In this document: piece after piece, positions 1-11,456 of the stretch
Layout of the letters: each line of letters begins with the position of its first letter
Numbering within the stretch: the first letter of the stretch is position 1
NCBI GenBank assembly: GCA_001899445.1
Contig: MPOA01000003.1
Location: 1 to 64,000, forward strand
Length of the DNA: 64,000 nucleotides
DNA from: Candidatus Desulfopertinax cowenii
GTDB lineage: Bacteria; Bacillota; Desulfotomaculia; Desulfotomaculales; Desulforudaceae
Direction of reading: 5' to 3'
Program-made: the position numbers and the translations under genes
Notes under the pieces: model-generated
The model's database searches: none
What the model was told of the DNA's origin: nothing
The model's input: only the letters and a program-made list of their open reading frames with translations

Positions 1-70
1 ACGGAAGTTAAGCCCTCCAGCGCCGATGGTACTAGGGGACCAACCCCTGGGAGAGTAGGTCGCCGCCGGA
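1..70 (+). rRNA. rrf: 5S ribosomal RNA, 3' part
   Basis: The first 70 bases match the 3' half of bacterial 5S rRNA: the stretch around GATGGTACTAGGGG, then CCCCTGGGAGAGTAGGTCGCCGCC, in helix order. The 5' half lies outside the window. A terminator follows at once, so this is probably the end of an rRNA operon running rightwards. The exact 3' end is estimated. Confidence 0.9.
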
Positions 71-81
71 AACTGATTATC

Positions 82-124
82 CAAAAACCCCCTGGTGTAA
101 AAGCCGGAGGGTTTTCCTTTTTTG
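82..124 (+). terminator. Rho-independent terminator of the rRNA operon
   Basis: An AAAACCCCC arm and a GGAGGGTTTT arm form a hairpin, followed by CCTTTTTT, directly downstream of the 5S rRNA. Confidence 0.8.
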
Positions 125-265
125 CACTCAGTCCCGGGCCCCAGAGAAAAACGTCGAACGGGGCAAATACCGAAGGATGCAGCCCATAGATTTCCACCCC
201 CATTTGAAAAAAAGACATGGGTTTTTGGATGTGTTTTCAAAGGATAACGCAAAAGGAGGGCGAAT

Positions 266-340
266 ATGGCGAATATAAGGGTACAAGGAAGATCAAGCGG
301 TGTGTCGGATTTCAAGGCTGAAATCGGCCGTAACCCGTAG
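266..340 (+). CDS. Possible 24-residue peptide, unrecognised
   Basis: An ATG-to-TAG frame of 24 sense codons sits behind a near-perfect ribosome binding site (AAAGGAGGG about 6 nt upstream) in the otherwise empty 320-base stretch between the rRNA terminator and nadE. The peptide is basic and hydrophilic and I recognise no family. A GC-rich hairpin (about 357-386) followed by TTTA comes next. The binding site is the only real support; a remnant or chance frame is possible. Confidence 0.3.
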   Translation: MANIRVQGRSSGVSDFKAEIGRNP

Positions 341-446
341 TTCCTTATCTGTTGTTATCCGGGTAGCTCGGAAAACAGCCCGGGTTTACGTGTGGTTGCA
401 AACGTGTTAGTATCTATGGGATGAATCGCTAAAACGGGGGGATTCG

Positions 447-1178
447 GTGGATCTGCAGAAACTGGTGCCGGCACTTGTGGAGTGGTTACGCAGCAAGGTG
501 GCCGAGGCCCGGGCCGAAGGCTTGGTACTGGGCTTGAGTGGTGGAATCGATTCGGCGGTGGCGGCGGCGCTCTGCAAACAGGCGTTTCCCCAACGTTCCT
601 TGGGGGTGATCATGCCCTGCTACAGTATTCCACAAGATGCCGATGACGCCCGGCTGGTGGCGGAGCATCTGGGCTTGGAAACCCGCACGGTAGTGCTGAA
701 CGATGTTTTTACAACGTTCCTTAAGCAACTGAGCGGCGAGACTTACAGCGATTCAAACAAACGGGACCTGGCGGTGGCCAACATCAAGCCGCGGCTTCGA
801 ATGACCACCCTGTACTTTTTCGCTGCGCGCTACCGGTATCTGGTGGTCGGCACCGGAAACCGGAGTGAAATCATGATCGGTTACTATACCAAGTACGGCG
901 ATGGTGGGGTGGATTTACTGCCTCTGGCGAGCCTGCTGAAGGCCGAGGTTAAAGAGCTGGCCCGGTACCTGGGCCTGCCGCGGCGGGTAATCGAAAAGGC
1001 GCCCTCCGCCGGACTGTGGGACGACCATAACGATGAGGCCGAGTTGGGTATTACCTATGAGGAACTCGATGATTATCTGGAGAGCGGCACGGGCAGCGAC
1101 CGGGTACGGCGTATCGTGAACGACCTGATCAAACGGAGCCAGCATAAACGGGAGTTGCCCCCCATTCCGCCTTTCTAG
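447..1178 (+). CDS. nadE: NH3-dependent NAD+ synthetase
   Basis: Makes NAD+ from deamido-NAD+, ATP and ammonia in the cytoplasm. The N-type ATP-pyrophosphatase P-loop SGGIDSAV lies near residues 31-38, and the later motif GTGNRSEIMIGYYTKYGDGG is typical of NadE. At 243 residues it is the short ammonia-dependent form without a glutaminase domain. The GTG start is preceded by AACGGGGGG at about 6 nt. It stands alone between the rRNA terminator and bofC. Confidence 0.93.
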   Translation: MDLQKLVPALVEWLRSKVAEARAEGLVLGLSGGIDSAVAAALCKQAFPQRSLGVIMPCYSIPQDADDARLVAEHLGLETRTVVLNDVFTTFLKQLSGETYSDSNKRDLAVANIKPRLRMTTLYFFAARYRYLVVGTGNRSEIMIGYYTKYGDGGVDLLPLASLLKAEVKELARYLGLPRRVIEKAPSAGLWDDHNDEAELGITYEELDDYLESGTGSDRVRRIVNDLIKRSQHKRELPPIPPF

Positions 1179-1225
1179 CATGGCTTTGCTAAACACTTTG
1201 TCCAAAAACCTCCCGGACCCATCTG

Positions 1226-1354
1226 CCTCCAGGTTGGGCCTTCTTAGCGGGTCGGCCTTGGAGGCTTTGTACCCGTTTTGGAAACGGGCTCTTTAGAACT
1301 CCAATGCGGCTTTAAGGTCTGCCTGCGTCTGCCTGCCCAAGGGTAGACTTTTTT
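1226..1354 (+). terminator. Cluster of hairpins after nadE
   Basis: Three hairpins follow nadE. GCCTCCA...TTGGAGGC spans about 1226-1265. CCCGTTT-TGG-AAACGGG lies at 1272-1288. GTCTGCC...GGTAGAC (1327-1348, with one G-U pair) is followed by six T residues; the last is the most convincing intrinsic terminator. Confidence 0.55.
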
Positions 1355-1433
1355 AAGTTTTGTATTTTCCCCGCCAATCCGGGCAATAATTTTTACTAGT
1401 ATTTTCCGTATTATTCGTATTGGGGGAAGTGAC

Positions 1434-2030
1434 GTGAATAGAAAACGTGCGTTGCCCGGAATCGCCCTGTTGCTGGCGCTTGCGGCCGGAATTGGGTGGT
1501 GGGTATGGGGAGACGGCGTTAACGCTCCCGGGCCGGATTTGGCTGCGCCTACCGTGGAGGAAACCACTATATTCCGTCACGAGGTCGTTTACGCCTGTGG
1601 TGACCGAAAAACCCGCCAACACGGCCAGCCGCCGCCGGAATTGCACGGGCTGGACATTTCCGGGGTGCTGGACCGTTACCCGGGAACGGAGGGCTGGTCG
1701 GTTTTCTTTGACCTGCCGCATGAGCTGGTGGTCACCCAGCGCAGCGGCGAGTTTTGCCCGGAGCACGTGACCTACCGGCATCTGGGCACCTGCGACGGCT
1801 ACGTGGCCATCTATGAAGGGCCGCTGGGCGGTAACGGGAAAGTGCTGGAGGTCTTGGACCTCCGGGTGGACAGTCTACCCGAGTCTTACCGCCAGAAGCT
1901 CTTAAAGGCCACGGCGTTTGCGGAGCAGTCAGCGGAAATCCAGGCGGAACTGCGTCGAGAAATGGAGTTTCCCGACGAGGCGGCGCTGTATGCGGCCCTG
2001 GAAAATCTGGACGAACTACGGCAGGATTAG
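1434..2030 (+). CDS. bofC: BofC C-terminal-domain protein
   Basis: In Bacillus, BofC is a forespore protein that restrains the SpoIVB protease, which triggers pro-sigma-K processing. This 198-residue protein has one N-terminal signal anchor (about residues 7-25), so it is probably exported to the intermembrane space. Its C-terminal third shows the BofC_C pattern: HLGTCDGYVAIYEGPLG, then VLEVLDLRVDSLP. Gene order also supports the call, since bofC precedes ruv genes in B. subtilis. GTG start behind GGGGGAAG. The middle is poorly conserved, so function is inferred from domain and position. The target sigma factor gene sigK is in the same window (42270-42977). Confidence 0.75.
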   Translation: MNRKRALPGIALLLALAAGIGWWVWGDGVNAPGPDLAAPTVEETTIFRHEVVYACGDRKTRQHGQPPPELHGLDISGVLDRYPGTEGWSVFFDLPHELVVTQRSGEFCPEHVTYRHLGTCDGYVAIYEGPLGGNGKVLEVLDLRVDSLPESYRQKLLKATAFAEQSAEIQAELRREMEFPDEAALYAALENLDELRQD

Positions 2031-2068
2031 CATGGTGATCGTCGAATAGGCTTTCCAGGAGGAAAGTC

Positions 2069-2554
2069 ATGGGGTTGATTATGGGCCTTGATCCGGGCCT
2101 GGTCGTCACCGGCTACGGGATACTGGACGTCACCGACGACGGTCGCCGGGTGGTGGCTTACGGCTGTGTGCGTACCCCGGCCGGTTCGTCGCAGCCGGCT
2201 CGGTTGGAGATGCTTTACCGGCAGCTGACAGCGATTTTGGAGAGGTACCACCCGGAGGAAGTGGCTGTTGAACAGTTATTCATCAACCGAAATGCCAGCA
2301 CAGCGGTGTCGGTCGGACAGGCCCGGGGAGTGGCCCTGTTGGCCGCCGTTCAGTCGGGGGCCCGGATTGTCGAATATACTCCGCTGCAAGTAAAGTTGGG
2401 AATCACCGGTTTCGGCCGGGCTGAAAAAAAACAGGTGCAATACATGGTGCGGGCCATCCTCGGGCTGCCGGAAATGCCCCGCCCGGACGACGTTGCGGAC
2501 GCGCTGGCGGTGGCCATTTGCCATTGTCATTATCGGGCGGGTGGAGGGCTTTAA
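2069..2554 (+). CDS. ruvC: Holliday junction endodeoxyribonuclease RuvC
   Basis: Resolves Holliday junctions together with RuvAB. At 161 residues it has normal family length. Three acidic motifs are visible: GLDPGL at the N-terminus, VAVEQLF near residue 67, and RPDDVADALAVAICH near the C-terminus. Together they supply the metal-binding acidic residues of the RNase H-like fold. The ATG at 2069 has CCAGGAGGAAAG upstream; a second in-frame ATG 12 nt later is a weaker option. ruvA follows 3 nt after the stop. Confidence 0.95.
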   Translation: MGLIMGLDPGLVVTGYGILDVTDDGRRVVAYGCVRTPAGSSQPARLEMLYRQLTAILERYHPEEVAVEQLFINRNASTAVSVGQARGVALLAAVQSGARIVEYTPLQVKLGITGFGRAEKKQVQYMVRAILGLPEMPRPDDVADALAVAICHCHYRAGGGL

Positions 2555-2557
2555 TGA

Positions 2558-3148
2558 ATGATTGATTATCTAACCGGAAAATTGGTTGCCGTGTATCCGG
2601 AGGCCGTGGTGATCGAAGTCGGCGGTTTCGGGCTTCGGGTGCAGGTGCCCCCGTCACTCGCCGCTACCCTCCCCCAGCCTGGTGAAACGATACGGCTTCA
2701 TACCTACCTGGCGGTCCGGAATGACGCCATGGAGTTGTTCGGGTTTGCCGACGAGTTGGACCGCACGGTCTTTCTTCACCTGCTGGGCGTGAGCGGTATC
2801 GGACCGCGGACGGCGTTGACGGTGGTAGGATGGCTTGGTACCCGCCGGCTCTTAACGGCCATTTTGCAGGAGGACACCTCCTTGCTAGTCACCGTGCCGG
2901 GCATTGGCGTCAAATCGGCCCGCCGCATCGTGGTTGAACTCAGGGACCGGTTGGAGAAACAACAATTGATGGTGGCCGGAGACGGTTCCACGTCCGGCAC
3001 CGCGGCGCAGCGGGAAGCGCTGGCTGCCCTGATCAGCCTTGGTTACACCGCCCGGGACGCCGGGGAAGCCCTGAACCGAGTACCCGACCAGAACGCCGGC
3101 CCTGCTGACTTGGTCAAGTCCGCCCTGCGGATACTGAGTGCGGGCTAG
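2558..3148 (+). CDS. ruvA: Holliday junction branch migration protein RuvA
   Basis: Junction-binding subunit of the RuvAB motor. At 196 residues it has the expected order: N-terminal OB-fold, helix-hairpin-helix region (LGVSGIGPRTAL and VPGIGVKSARRIV), a flexible linker rich in Gly/Ser/Thr (about 140-150), and a C-terminal UBA-like domain that contacts RuvB. It starts 3 nt after ruvC. Confidence 0.95.
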   Translation: MIDYLTGKLVAVYPEAVVIEVGGFGLRVQVPPSLAATLPQPGETIRLHTYLAVRNDAMELFGFADELDRTVFLHLLGVSGIGPRTALTVVGWLGTRRLLTAILQEDTSLLVTVPGIGVKSARRIVVELRDRLEKQQLMVAGDGSTSGTAAQREALAALISLGYTARDAGEALNRVPDQNAGPADLVKSALRILSAG

Positions 3149-3201
3149 TTTGCGGCAGACTCTTCGGGAACGAGCTGACTTTAGGGGAATAGGGGGTCAA
3201 G

Positions 3202-4221
3202 GTGGAGAAGAGAATAGTCGCGCCCAACCTGGAAGTGGAGGATCTGGACGAGGCCACCCTGCGGCCTCGTTATCTCGACGAGTTTATCGGGCAGGCCCGG
3301 GTTCGCGAGACCTTGAGCGTTTGCATCGAGGCTGCCCGGAACCGGGGCGAGCCCCTGGATCACGTGCTGCTCTACGGGCCGCCCGGCCTGGGCAAGACGA
3401 CCCTGGCGCACATTATTGCCCGGGAGATGGGGAGCAACATTAGAGTCACCTCCGGGCCGGCGATTGAGCGGCCGGGTGACCTGGCGGCGATTCTCACCAA
3501 CCTAGGCCCCGGGGATGTCCTGTTTATTGACGAAGTACACCGGCTGTCCCGGGCGGTCGAGGAGATCCTTTATCCGGGAATGGAAGATTTCGCCCTGGAC
3601 ATAGTAATCGGCAAGGGACCGGGTGCCCGTTCCCTGCGTCTGAACCTGCCCCGGTTCACCCTGGTGGGGGCAACCACGCGGGCGGGACTTCTGACCTCGC
3701 CCTTGCGGGATCGGTTCGGGGTGATCAGCCGGCTGGAATTCTACGATACCGCGGAACTGGAGACCATCGTCCGGCGCGGCGCGGCCATCATCCGGGTGGA
3801 TATCGAGTCGGCGGGGGCGGGGGAAATCGCCAAGCGGGCCCGGGGGACGCCCCGGGTGGCCAACCGCCTGCTGAAACGGGTCCGGGACTACGTGGAGGTC
3901 CGGGCCGGGGGCGTGATCACGGCGGAGAAGGCGATCGAAGCGCTGGAGTTCATGGGCATTGACGATCTGGGCCTGGACGGCACCGACCGTCATCTACTGG
4001 CGGTGCTGGTGGAGAGATTCGGCGGCGGGCCGGTGGGACTGGATACCCTGGCGGCCGCTACCAACGAGGAGGCGGTGACCCTGGAGGACGTCTGCGAGCC
4101 CTATCTTCTGCAGATAGGGCTCATCGCCCGCACGCCGCGGGGCCGCGTGGCCACGCCGCTGGCCTACCGTCACCTGGGTTACCCGGTTCCGCCCGGGACC
4201 GGCCAGGAAAACTTCTGGTGA
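3202..4221 (+). CDS. ruvB: Holliday junction DNA helicase RuvB
   Basis: Hexameric AAA+ motor for branch migration. At 339 residues it shows Walker A ([13 protein letters not shown]), Walker B (FIDEVHR), sensor 1 (LVGATTRAG) and a C-terminal winged helix. The GTG start is preceded by AGGGGG. It follows ruvA and is followed within 9 nt by queH, so the ruv genes and the tRNA-modification genes probably share a transcript. Confidence 0.96.
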   Translation: MEKRIVAPNLEVEDLDEATLRPRYLDEFIGQARVRETLSVCIEAARNRGEPLDHVLLYGPPGLGKTTLAHIIAREMGSNIRVTSGPAIERPGDLAAILTNLGPGDVLFIDEVHRLSRAVEEILYPGMEDFALDIVIGKGPGARSLRLNLPRFTLVGATTRAGLLTSPLRDRFGVISRLEFYDTAELETIVRRGAAIIRVDIESAGAGEIAKRARGTPRVANRLLKRVRDYVEVRAGGVITAEKAIEALEFMGIDDLGLDGTDRHLLAVLVERFGGGPVGLDTLAAATNEEAVTLEDVCEPYLLQIGLIARTPRGRVATPLAYRHLGYPVPPGTGQENFW

Positions 4222-4229
4222 TGGGGTGA

Positions 4230-4796
4230 TTGGAGATTCCCGAGCGTGAAGGCCGGAAATTGCTGCTGCACGTTTGCTGCGGGCCGTGCGCGGTTTTCCC
4301 CCTGTCCCGGCTGCGAGAGCAGGGGTGGGCGCCATACGGCTACTTTTTTAACCCCAATATTCATCCGTATACGGAGTACCTGCGCCGCCGGGACACGTTG
4401 GCAGACTACGCCCGGGAAAGAGACTGGCCGGTGATTTTTGCCGAGGAGTACCCGCTGGAGGAGTACTTTCGGCGGGTCGTGTACCGGGAGAAGGAACGGT
4501 GCCGGTTTTGTTATGTACTGCGGCTGCGGCGAGCGGCTAGGGTGGCGAAAAAGGGGCAATTCGAAGCATTTTCGACTACCCTGCTGGTGAGTCCCTTTCA
4601 AAAGCACGAATTGGTCCGGGAGGCCGGGGAGGCCGCGGCGATCGAATACGGCATACCTTTTTATTATGCGGACTTTCGTCGGGGGTTCCGGGAGGGCGTA
4701 AACCGCTTCCGGGAACTAGGGATGTATCGTCAGCAGTACTGCGGGTGTGTTTTCAGCGAAAGAGAACGTTTTGGGCGCCGGAAAAAGAAGGAGTGA
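4230..4796 (+). CDS. queH: Epoxyqueuosine reductase QueH (DUF208)
   Basis: QueH reduces epoxyqueuosine to queuosine in tRNA and is unrelated in sequence to the cobalamin-dependent QueG. The 188-residue protein carries the DUF208 cysteines: HVCCGPC near the N-terminus, CRFC in the middle and CGC near the C-terminus, ligands for an iron-sulfur cluster and a second metal. The chosen start is TTG at 4230, preceded by GGGGTGA. tgt, which inserts the queuosine precursor, lies 2.2 kb downstream on the same strand, agreeing with the role. Confidence 0.87.
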   Translation: MEIPEREGRKLLLHVCCGPCAVFPLSRLREQGWAPYGYFFNPNIHPYTEYLRRRDTLADYARERDWPVIFAEEYPLEEYFRRVVYREKERCRFCYVLRLRRAARVAKKGQFEAFSTTLLVSPFQKHELVREAGEAAAIEYGIPFYYADFRRGFREGVNRFRELGMYRQQYCGCVFSERERFGRRKKKE

Positions 4797-4801
4797 AACT
4801 T

Positions 4802-5026
4802 GTGGACTTGTTTCAAGACCTGGGCAGGTTGCTGATTATTATCGGCATCGTCATCGCCGTTCTGGGCGCGTTGGTGTTCTTCGGCGGCAAGATTCCGGGT
4901 ATCGGCCGGCTGCCGGGGGATATTATTGTCCAACGGGGCAACTTCACCTTTTACTTTCCGGTGGTTACCGCCATTCTGCTCAGCATTATCCTCACCGCGG
5001 TGCTGAACCTTTTCTTCCGGCGCTAG
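4802..5026 (+). CDS. DUF2905 small membrane protein
   Basis: A 74-residue protein with two transmembrane helices: an N-terminal helix rich in Ile/Val/Leu and a C-terminal one ending in NLFFRR. The central GRLPGDIIVQRGNFTFYFP is diagnostic of DUF2905. Function unknown. GTG at 4802 is preferred because AAGGAG lies 8 nt upstream; another in-frame GTG at 4793 overlaps the queH stop. The same ruv/queuosine neighbourhood is usual for this family. Confidence 0.85.
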   Translation: MDLFQDLGRLLIIIGIVIAVLGALVFFGGKIPGIGRLPGDIIVQRGNFTFYFPVVTAILLSIILTAVLNLFFRR

Positions 5027-5121
5027 ACGGCATTTCTCGAAATGCCCTTTCCCTTGAGGTAGAGGGCCACCAGGATGAACAACGCCGTCCATTCTTTATT
5101 CTTAACGGGGAGGTGAACGTA

Positions 5122-5361
5122 TTGGAAATCAAGGTGCTTGGTCCGGGCTGCCGCAAGTGCAAGAAGCTGCACAGCGACGTTTGTGCGGTCGTCGAGGAAA
5201 TGGGCATCGAGGCTCAGGTGACCAAGGTCGAGGACCTGGACATGATCGCTAGTTACGGCGTGTTCCTAACCCCGGGACTGGTGATTAACGGTAATGTAAA
5301 GATTTCCGGCCGGGTGCCGAAAAAGGCTAAAATCAAAAAGTGGATCCTGGAAGAAAATTAA
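5122..5361 (+). CDS. Thioredoxin-like small disulfide protein
   Basis: A 79-residue thioredoxin_3-type protein (redox-active disulfide protein 2 family). The motif GCRKC near residues 9-13 follows the first strand (KVLGPG). A cis-proline position is visible in FLTPGLVINGNV, and the protein ends after the fourth strand and helix. Probably a cytoplasmic thiol-disulfide exchanger; partners unknown. GGGGAGGTG stands upstream. The start could be TTG 5122 or GTG 5113 in the same frame. Confidence 0.82.
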   Translation: MEIKVLGPGCRKCKKLHSDVCAVVEEMGIEAQVTKVEDLDMIASYGVFLTPGLVINGNVKISGRVPKKAKIKKWILEEN

Positions 5362-5467
5362 CAGGGCGAGCAGGTTTTTGCCTCCATTGGCGGCAGGACG
5401 TGGTCGTTTTTTGTCGAATTGGGTTTGCGGAAATGACAGCCGGATACCTGTGAGGAGGCAAATATTT

Positions 5468-8108
<2,641 letters not shown>

Positions 8109-8147
8109 ATTTGTAGTAAAAGTACATAGGGCAAGACAGGAAAAAAC

Positions 8148-8183
8148 ATGGCTAAAGCGAATCAGTACCAGAAAATCATTTAA
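8148..8183 (+). CDS. Possible 11-residue leader peptide before yajC
   Basis: ATG-to-TAA frame of 11 codons (MAKANQYQKII) with GACAGGAAAA just upstream, ending 15 nt before the yajC start. Too short to fill a ribosome exit tunnel, so SecM-like arrest is unlikely. It may be chance. Confidence 0.2.
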   Translation: MAKANQYQKII

Positions 8184-8198
8184 GAAAGGATGTCAAGT

Positions 8199-8462
8199 AT
8201 GAGCGACATTGTCTTTATCATTTACATTGTCGGGCTGTTCGCCCTTTTGTACTTCCTTTTAATCAGGCCCCAGCAGGTCCGGCAGAAAAAGCACCTGGAG
8301 ATGATTAAAAGCCTGAAGGTGAACGATCCGGTGATCACCGCCGGTGGCATTTACGGCACGATCGTTAAGCTGAAGGATGACGCCGTGACCTTGAAGATCG
8401 CGGACAATGTCAAGATCGAACTCTTAAGGACTTCCATTGCCCAGGTTCGCCGGGACAAATAA
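8199..8462 (+). CDS. yajC: Preprotein translocase subunit YajC
   Basis: Small accessory subunit of the SecDF-YajC complex. An 87-residue protein with one N-terminal transmembrane helix, followed by the family signature LLIRPQQVRQKKH and a KOW-like C-terminal region (VITAGGIYGTIVKL). ATG 8199 is chosen because AAGAAAGGA lies 9 nt upstream; ATG 8190 would overlap that site. secD and secF follow after one gene. Confidence 0.93.
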   Translation: MSDIVFIIYIVGLFALLYFLLIRPQQVRQKKHLEMIKSLKVNDPVITAGGIYGTIVKLKDDAVTLKIADNVKIELLRTSIAQVRRDK

Positions 8463-8504
8463 TTAGGGCATAGAATCTCCAGGGCCTGATAGGAGGAAGT
8501 GTGG

Positions 8505-9164
8505 TTGGTCACCCTTCAGGAGGTCAAGGCCCACCCAACGGTTGACAGTTTCGTACGCAACGGCAACAAATTCCTGGGAGTTATGGGCTTTACGGAACAT
8601 AGCTACCGCCACGTCAACCTGGTATCCAGTATCGCGCGCAATATTCTGGAACGGCTGAGTCACTCGGGGCGGGAAGCTGAGCTGGCGGCTATCGCCGGTT
8701 ACCTGCACGATATCGGCAACGTCGTGAGCCGTAGCCACCACGGCATTTCCGGGGCCCTGATCGCCTTTACGGTATTGCAGGAGATGGGGATGCCCCCAGA
8801 CGAAATTGCGCAGGTGGTTTCGGCGATCGCCAATCACGAGGAGGAATACGGCCAGCCGGTCAACGTCGTAGCCGCAGCCCTCATTTTGGCGGACAAGTCG
8901 GACGTGCACCGTTCGCGGGTACGCAACCCGGACTTCGCCACCTTCGATATTCACGACCGGGTTAACTACGCGGCGGAGCACTCCTTTCTGTGGGTCCACG
9001 AAAACCGGCGCGCCATTACCTTGGAACTGACCATTGATATCGACATCTGTCCGGTGATGGAATACTTCGAGATTTTTTTGACCCGGATGACTTTATGTCG
9101 CCGGGCGGCCAACTTCCTGAATTCGAGCTTTGAACTGGTGATCAACGGCGCCAAACTGTTGTAA
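8505..9164 (+). CDS. HD-domain phosphohydrolase
   Basis: A predicted metal-dependent phosphohydrolase of about 219 residues. The HD signature is GYLHDIGN, with other metal-ligand candidates in TEHSYRHVN, SHHGISG and ANHEEEYG. The substrate cannot be told from sequence. TTG 8505 is preferred because AGGAGG at 8491-8496 gives 8 nt spacing; GTG 8499 would leave only 2 nt. Its place between yajC and secD suggests cotranscription with the translocon genes. Confidence 0.75.
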   Translation: MVTLQEVKAHPTVDSFVRNGNKFLGVMGFTEHSYRHVNLVSSIARNILERLSHSGREAELAAIAGYLHDIGNVVSRSHHGISGALIAFTVLQEMGMPPDEIAQVVSAIANHEEEYGQPVNVVAAALILADKSDVHRSRVRNPDFATFDIHDRVNYAAEHSFLWVHENRRAITLELTIDIDICPVMEYFEIFLTRMTLCRRAANFLNSSFELVINGAKLL

Positions 9165-9180
9165 GGGGAGAAGCTGAACC

Positions 9181-10413
9181 TTGAGATGGGGTAACTTGCT
9201 GAAGGTCGCCGCGATTCTCTTGCTGGCGGCCGGCGTTGCGTTTGCGGCCTTTGCCCGGGTGCCGAACGTGCCCTGGCTGCCGCTGACTAAGGACATCAGC
9301 CTGGGCCTGGACCTGCAGGGCGGCGTGCACGTGGTCCTGAAGGCCGTGGACACCGAGGAAGCGAAGGCTACCCCGGACGCGGTGCAGCGGGCCATGGGCA
9401 TGCTGGAAGAGCGGGTGAACCAGTTCGGGGTGACCGAACCGGTGATCCAACCGCAGGGCCGGGACCGGATCATCGTGGAGATCGCCGGGGTGGACGACCC
9501 GGAGCAGGTGGTGCGCGATCTGATCCGCCCGGCCTACCTGGAGTTCCGCACCGAGGACGGTAATACCGTTCTCACCGGTGCCGACCTGGCCGACGCCCGG
9601 GAGCAGTACGATCCGGCCACCATGCGGGCGGTGGTCAACCTTACCTGGAATCCCGAAGGAGCCAAGGTGTTCGCCGACGTGACGACCGAACACGTGGGCC
9701 GACGTCTGGGCATTTACTTGGACGGGGAACCGCTCCAAAACCCGATAATTGAGGAGCCCATCTTGAACGGCAAGGCCGTCATCCGCGGTTACGAGTCGCT
9801 GGAGGAGGCGCACCGGATCGCGGTGCTGTTGCGTTCCGGCGCGCTACCGGTCAAGCTGGAGATTATGGAAAAGCGGACCGTCGGGCCGCAGTTGGGCGCC
9901 GATTCCCTGGCGCGTTCGGTCAATGCCGGGATCATCGGTTTCGGGACCATTCTGCTGTTCATGCTTGCCTATTACCGCCTACCCGGCCTGGTGGCCGCGT
10001 TTTCCCTGACGGTGTACGCCGTGCTGGTGTTGTTAATCCTCGCGGCCTTCAATGCCACCCTCACCCTGGCGGGCATATTCGGTTTCCTGCTCTCGTTGGG
10101 GATCGCGATCGATGCCAACATCATTATTTTCGAACGCTTGAAGGAAGAACTTCGCACCGGCCGGTCGTTGCGTTCGGCGGTCGACGCTGGTTTCAAGCGG
10201 GCGTTCGTGGCCATCCTGGACGCCAACGTGACCACTCTAATCGCGGCCGCCATCCTGTACGCCTTCGCGCCGATAATGATCAAGGGGTTCGCGCTGACGC
10301 TAGGTATCGGAATTCTGACCAGTATGTTCACCGGCCTGGTCCTGACCAGGTGGGTGTTGCAGCACATCGCGGGTAGCGGGGTTGCCAGCAGTCCCCGGCT
10401 GTACCGGGCATAG
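9181..10413 (+). CDS. secD: Protein-export membrane protein SecD
   Basis: Proton-driven RND-type subunit that assists late stages of Sec export. At 410 residues: a first transmembrane helix, an extracellular P1 region starting with LGLDLQGGVHVV, then a five-helix C-terminal membrane domain including GIAIDANIIIFERLKEEL, the D4 signature. The start is TTG 9181 with AAGGGGAG upstream. secF begins 12 nt after the stop. Confidence 0.95.
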   Translation: MRWGNLLKVAAILLLAAGVAFAAFARVPNVPWLPLTKDISLGLDLQGGVHVVLKAVDTEEAKATPDAVQRAMGMLEERVNQFGVTEPVIQPQGRDRIIVEIAGVDDPEQVVRDLIRPAYLEFRTEDGNTVLTGADLADAREQYDPATMRAVVNLTWNPEGAKVFADVTTEHVGRRLGIYLDGEPLQNPIIEEPILNGKAVIRGYESLEEAHRIAVLLRSGALPVKLEIMEKRTVGPQLGADSLARSVNAGIIGFGTILLFMLAYYRLPGLVAAFSLTVYAVLVLLILAAFNATLTLAGIFGFLLSLGIAIDANIIIFERLKEELRTGRSLRSAVDAGFKRAFVAILDANVTTLIAAAILYAFAPIMIKGFALTLGIGILTSMFTGLVLTRWVLQHIAGSGVASSPRLYRA

Positions 10414-10425
10414 GGGGGGGTCAAG

Positions 10426-11310
10426 ATGTTCTTTCATTTTGTCAAGCGACGCAAGTACTGGTATCTGATTTCGCTGTTGATCATCATCCCGGGGATCATC
10501 TCCCTCCTGTTCCGGGGATTGAACTTGGGGATCGACTTCACGGGTGGAAACCTGATCGAACTGGAATTCGAGCGGACGGTGACCGTGCAGGAGGTCCGTA
10601 CCGTGCTGGCCAGGCACGGCCTGGAGCAGAGCGTGATCCAGCTCAGCGGCGAGAGGCAGGTACTGCTGCGCACCGGGGTGATCAGCGAGGAACGAAACCA
10701 GGACCTGGTGGCCGCCTTAGAGGATGAACTGGGCGCACTCACCGTGCTCCGCAACAACGCCGTTGGCCCGGTGATCGGCAAGGAGCTGACCCAGCGCGCC
10801 ATTTTGGCGCTGGTGATCGCCGCCGCGGCCATGGTGGTTTACATCTCCTGGCGCTTTGAGTTTAAACAGGGCATTGCCGCCGTAGTGGCCCTGCTGCATG
10901 ACGCCCTAGTTACTCTGAGCCTGTTTTCGCTTTTCTGGCTGCAGGTGGACAGTGCCTTCGTGGCGGCCATTCTTACCGTTCTAGGCTACTCGATCAACGC
11001 CACCATCGTGATCTTCGACCGAATCCGGGAGAATCGCAAAACGGCCAAGAAGACCGAGCCCCTGGAGAGCGTCATCGACCGGAGCCTGTGGCAGACCCTG
11101 GCGCGTTCGATCAACACCGCGCTCACGGTGCTGTTCATGCTGGTGGCCCTCTACTTCCTGGGCGGCACCACTTTGAGGACCTTCGTGCTGGCGCTGATCA
11201 TCGGCATCACCAGCGGCACCTATTCCTCGATCTTTATTTCGAGCCAGGTTTGGCTGGACCTGAGGGAAAAGCTGCCGAAAAGCAAAAAACCGGCCGGTGC
11301 CGAAGCCTAG
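10426..11310 (+). CDS. secF: Protein-export membrane protein SecF
   Basis: Partner of SecD. At 294 residues: a first transmembrane helix followed by LNLGIDFTGGNLIEL, a small periplasm-facing domain, and five C-terminal helices with GYSINATIVIFDRIRENRK (the SecF D4-type motif) and the SINTALTVLF region. SecD and SecF are separate genes, not fused as in Bacillus. A strong terminator follows. Confidence 0.95.
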   Translation: MFFHFVKRRKYWYLISLLIIIPGIISLLFRGLNLGIDFTGGNLIELEFERTVTVQEVRTVLARHGLEQSVIQLSGERQVLLRTGVISEERNQDLVAALEDELGALTVLRNNAVGPVIGKELTQRAILALVIAAAAMVVYISWRFEFKQGIAAVVALLHDALVTLSLFSLFWLQVDSAFVAAILTVLGYSINATIVIFDRIRENRKTAKKTEPLESVIDRSLWQTLARSINTALTVLFMLVALYFLGGTTLRTFVLALIIGITSGTYSSIFISSQVWLDLREKLPKSKKPAGAEA

Positions 11311-11362
11311 TCTTTCGGCGAAGAAGTGCGCAATTGGGAAGTTAAAAGTGGGGAAACAAGCA

Positions 11363-11403
11363 ATGCCCGGTCCGCGCCGCTTGGCGCGGCGGGCATCCGT
11401 TTT
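11363..11403 (+). terminator. Rho-independent terminator after secF
   Basis: ATGCCCG...CCGCGCC-GCTT-GGCGCGG.GGGCAT forms a long GC hairpin followed by CCGTTTT, 50 nt after the secF stop. Confidence 0.85.
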
Positions 11404-11456
11404 CCTGGGGCGGCGGAAGGAGATCCGAGGGACGGGATTTGGAGGGAATGAGTTTG

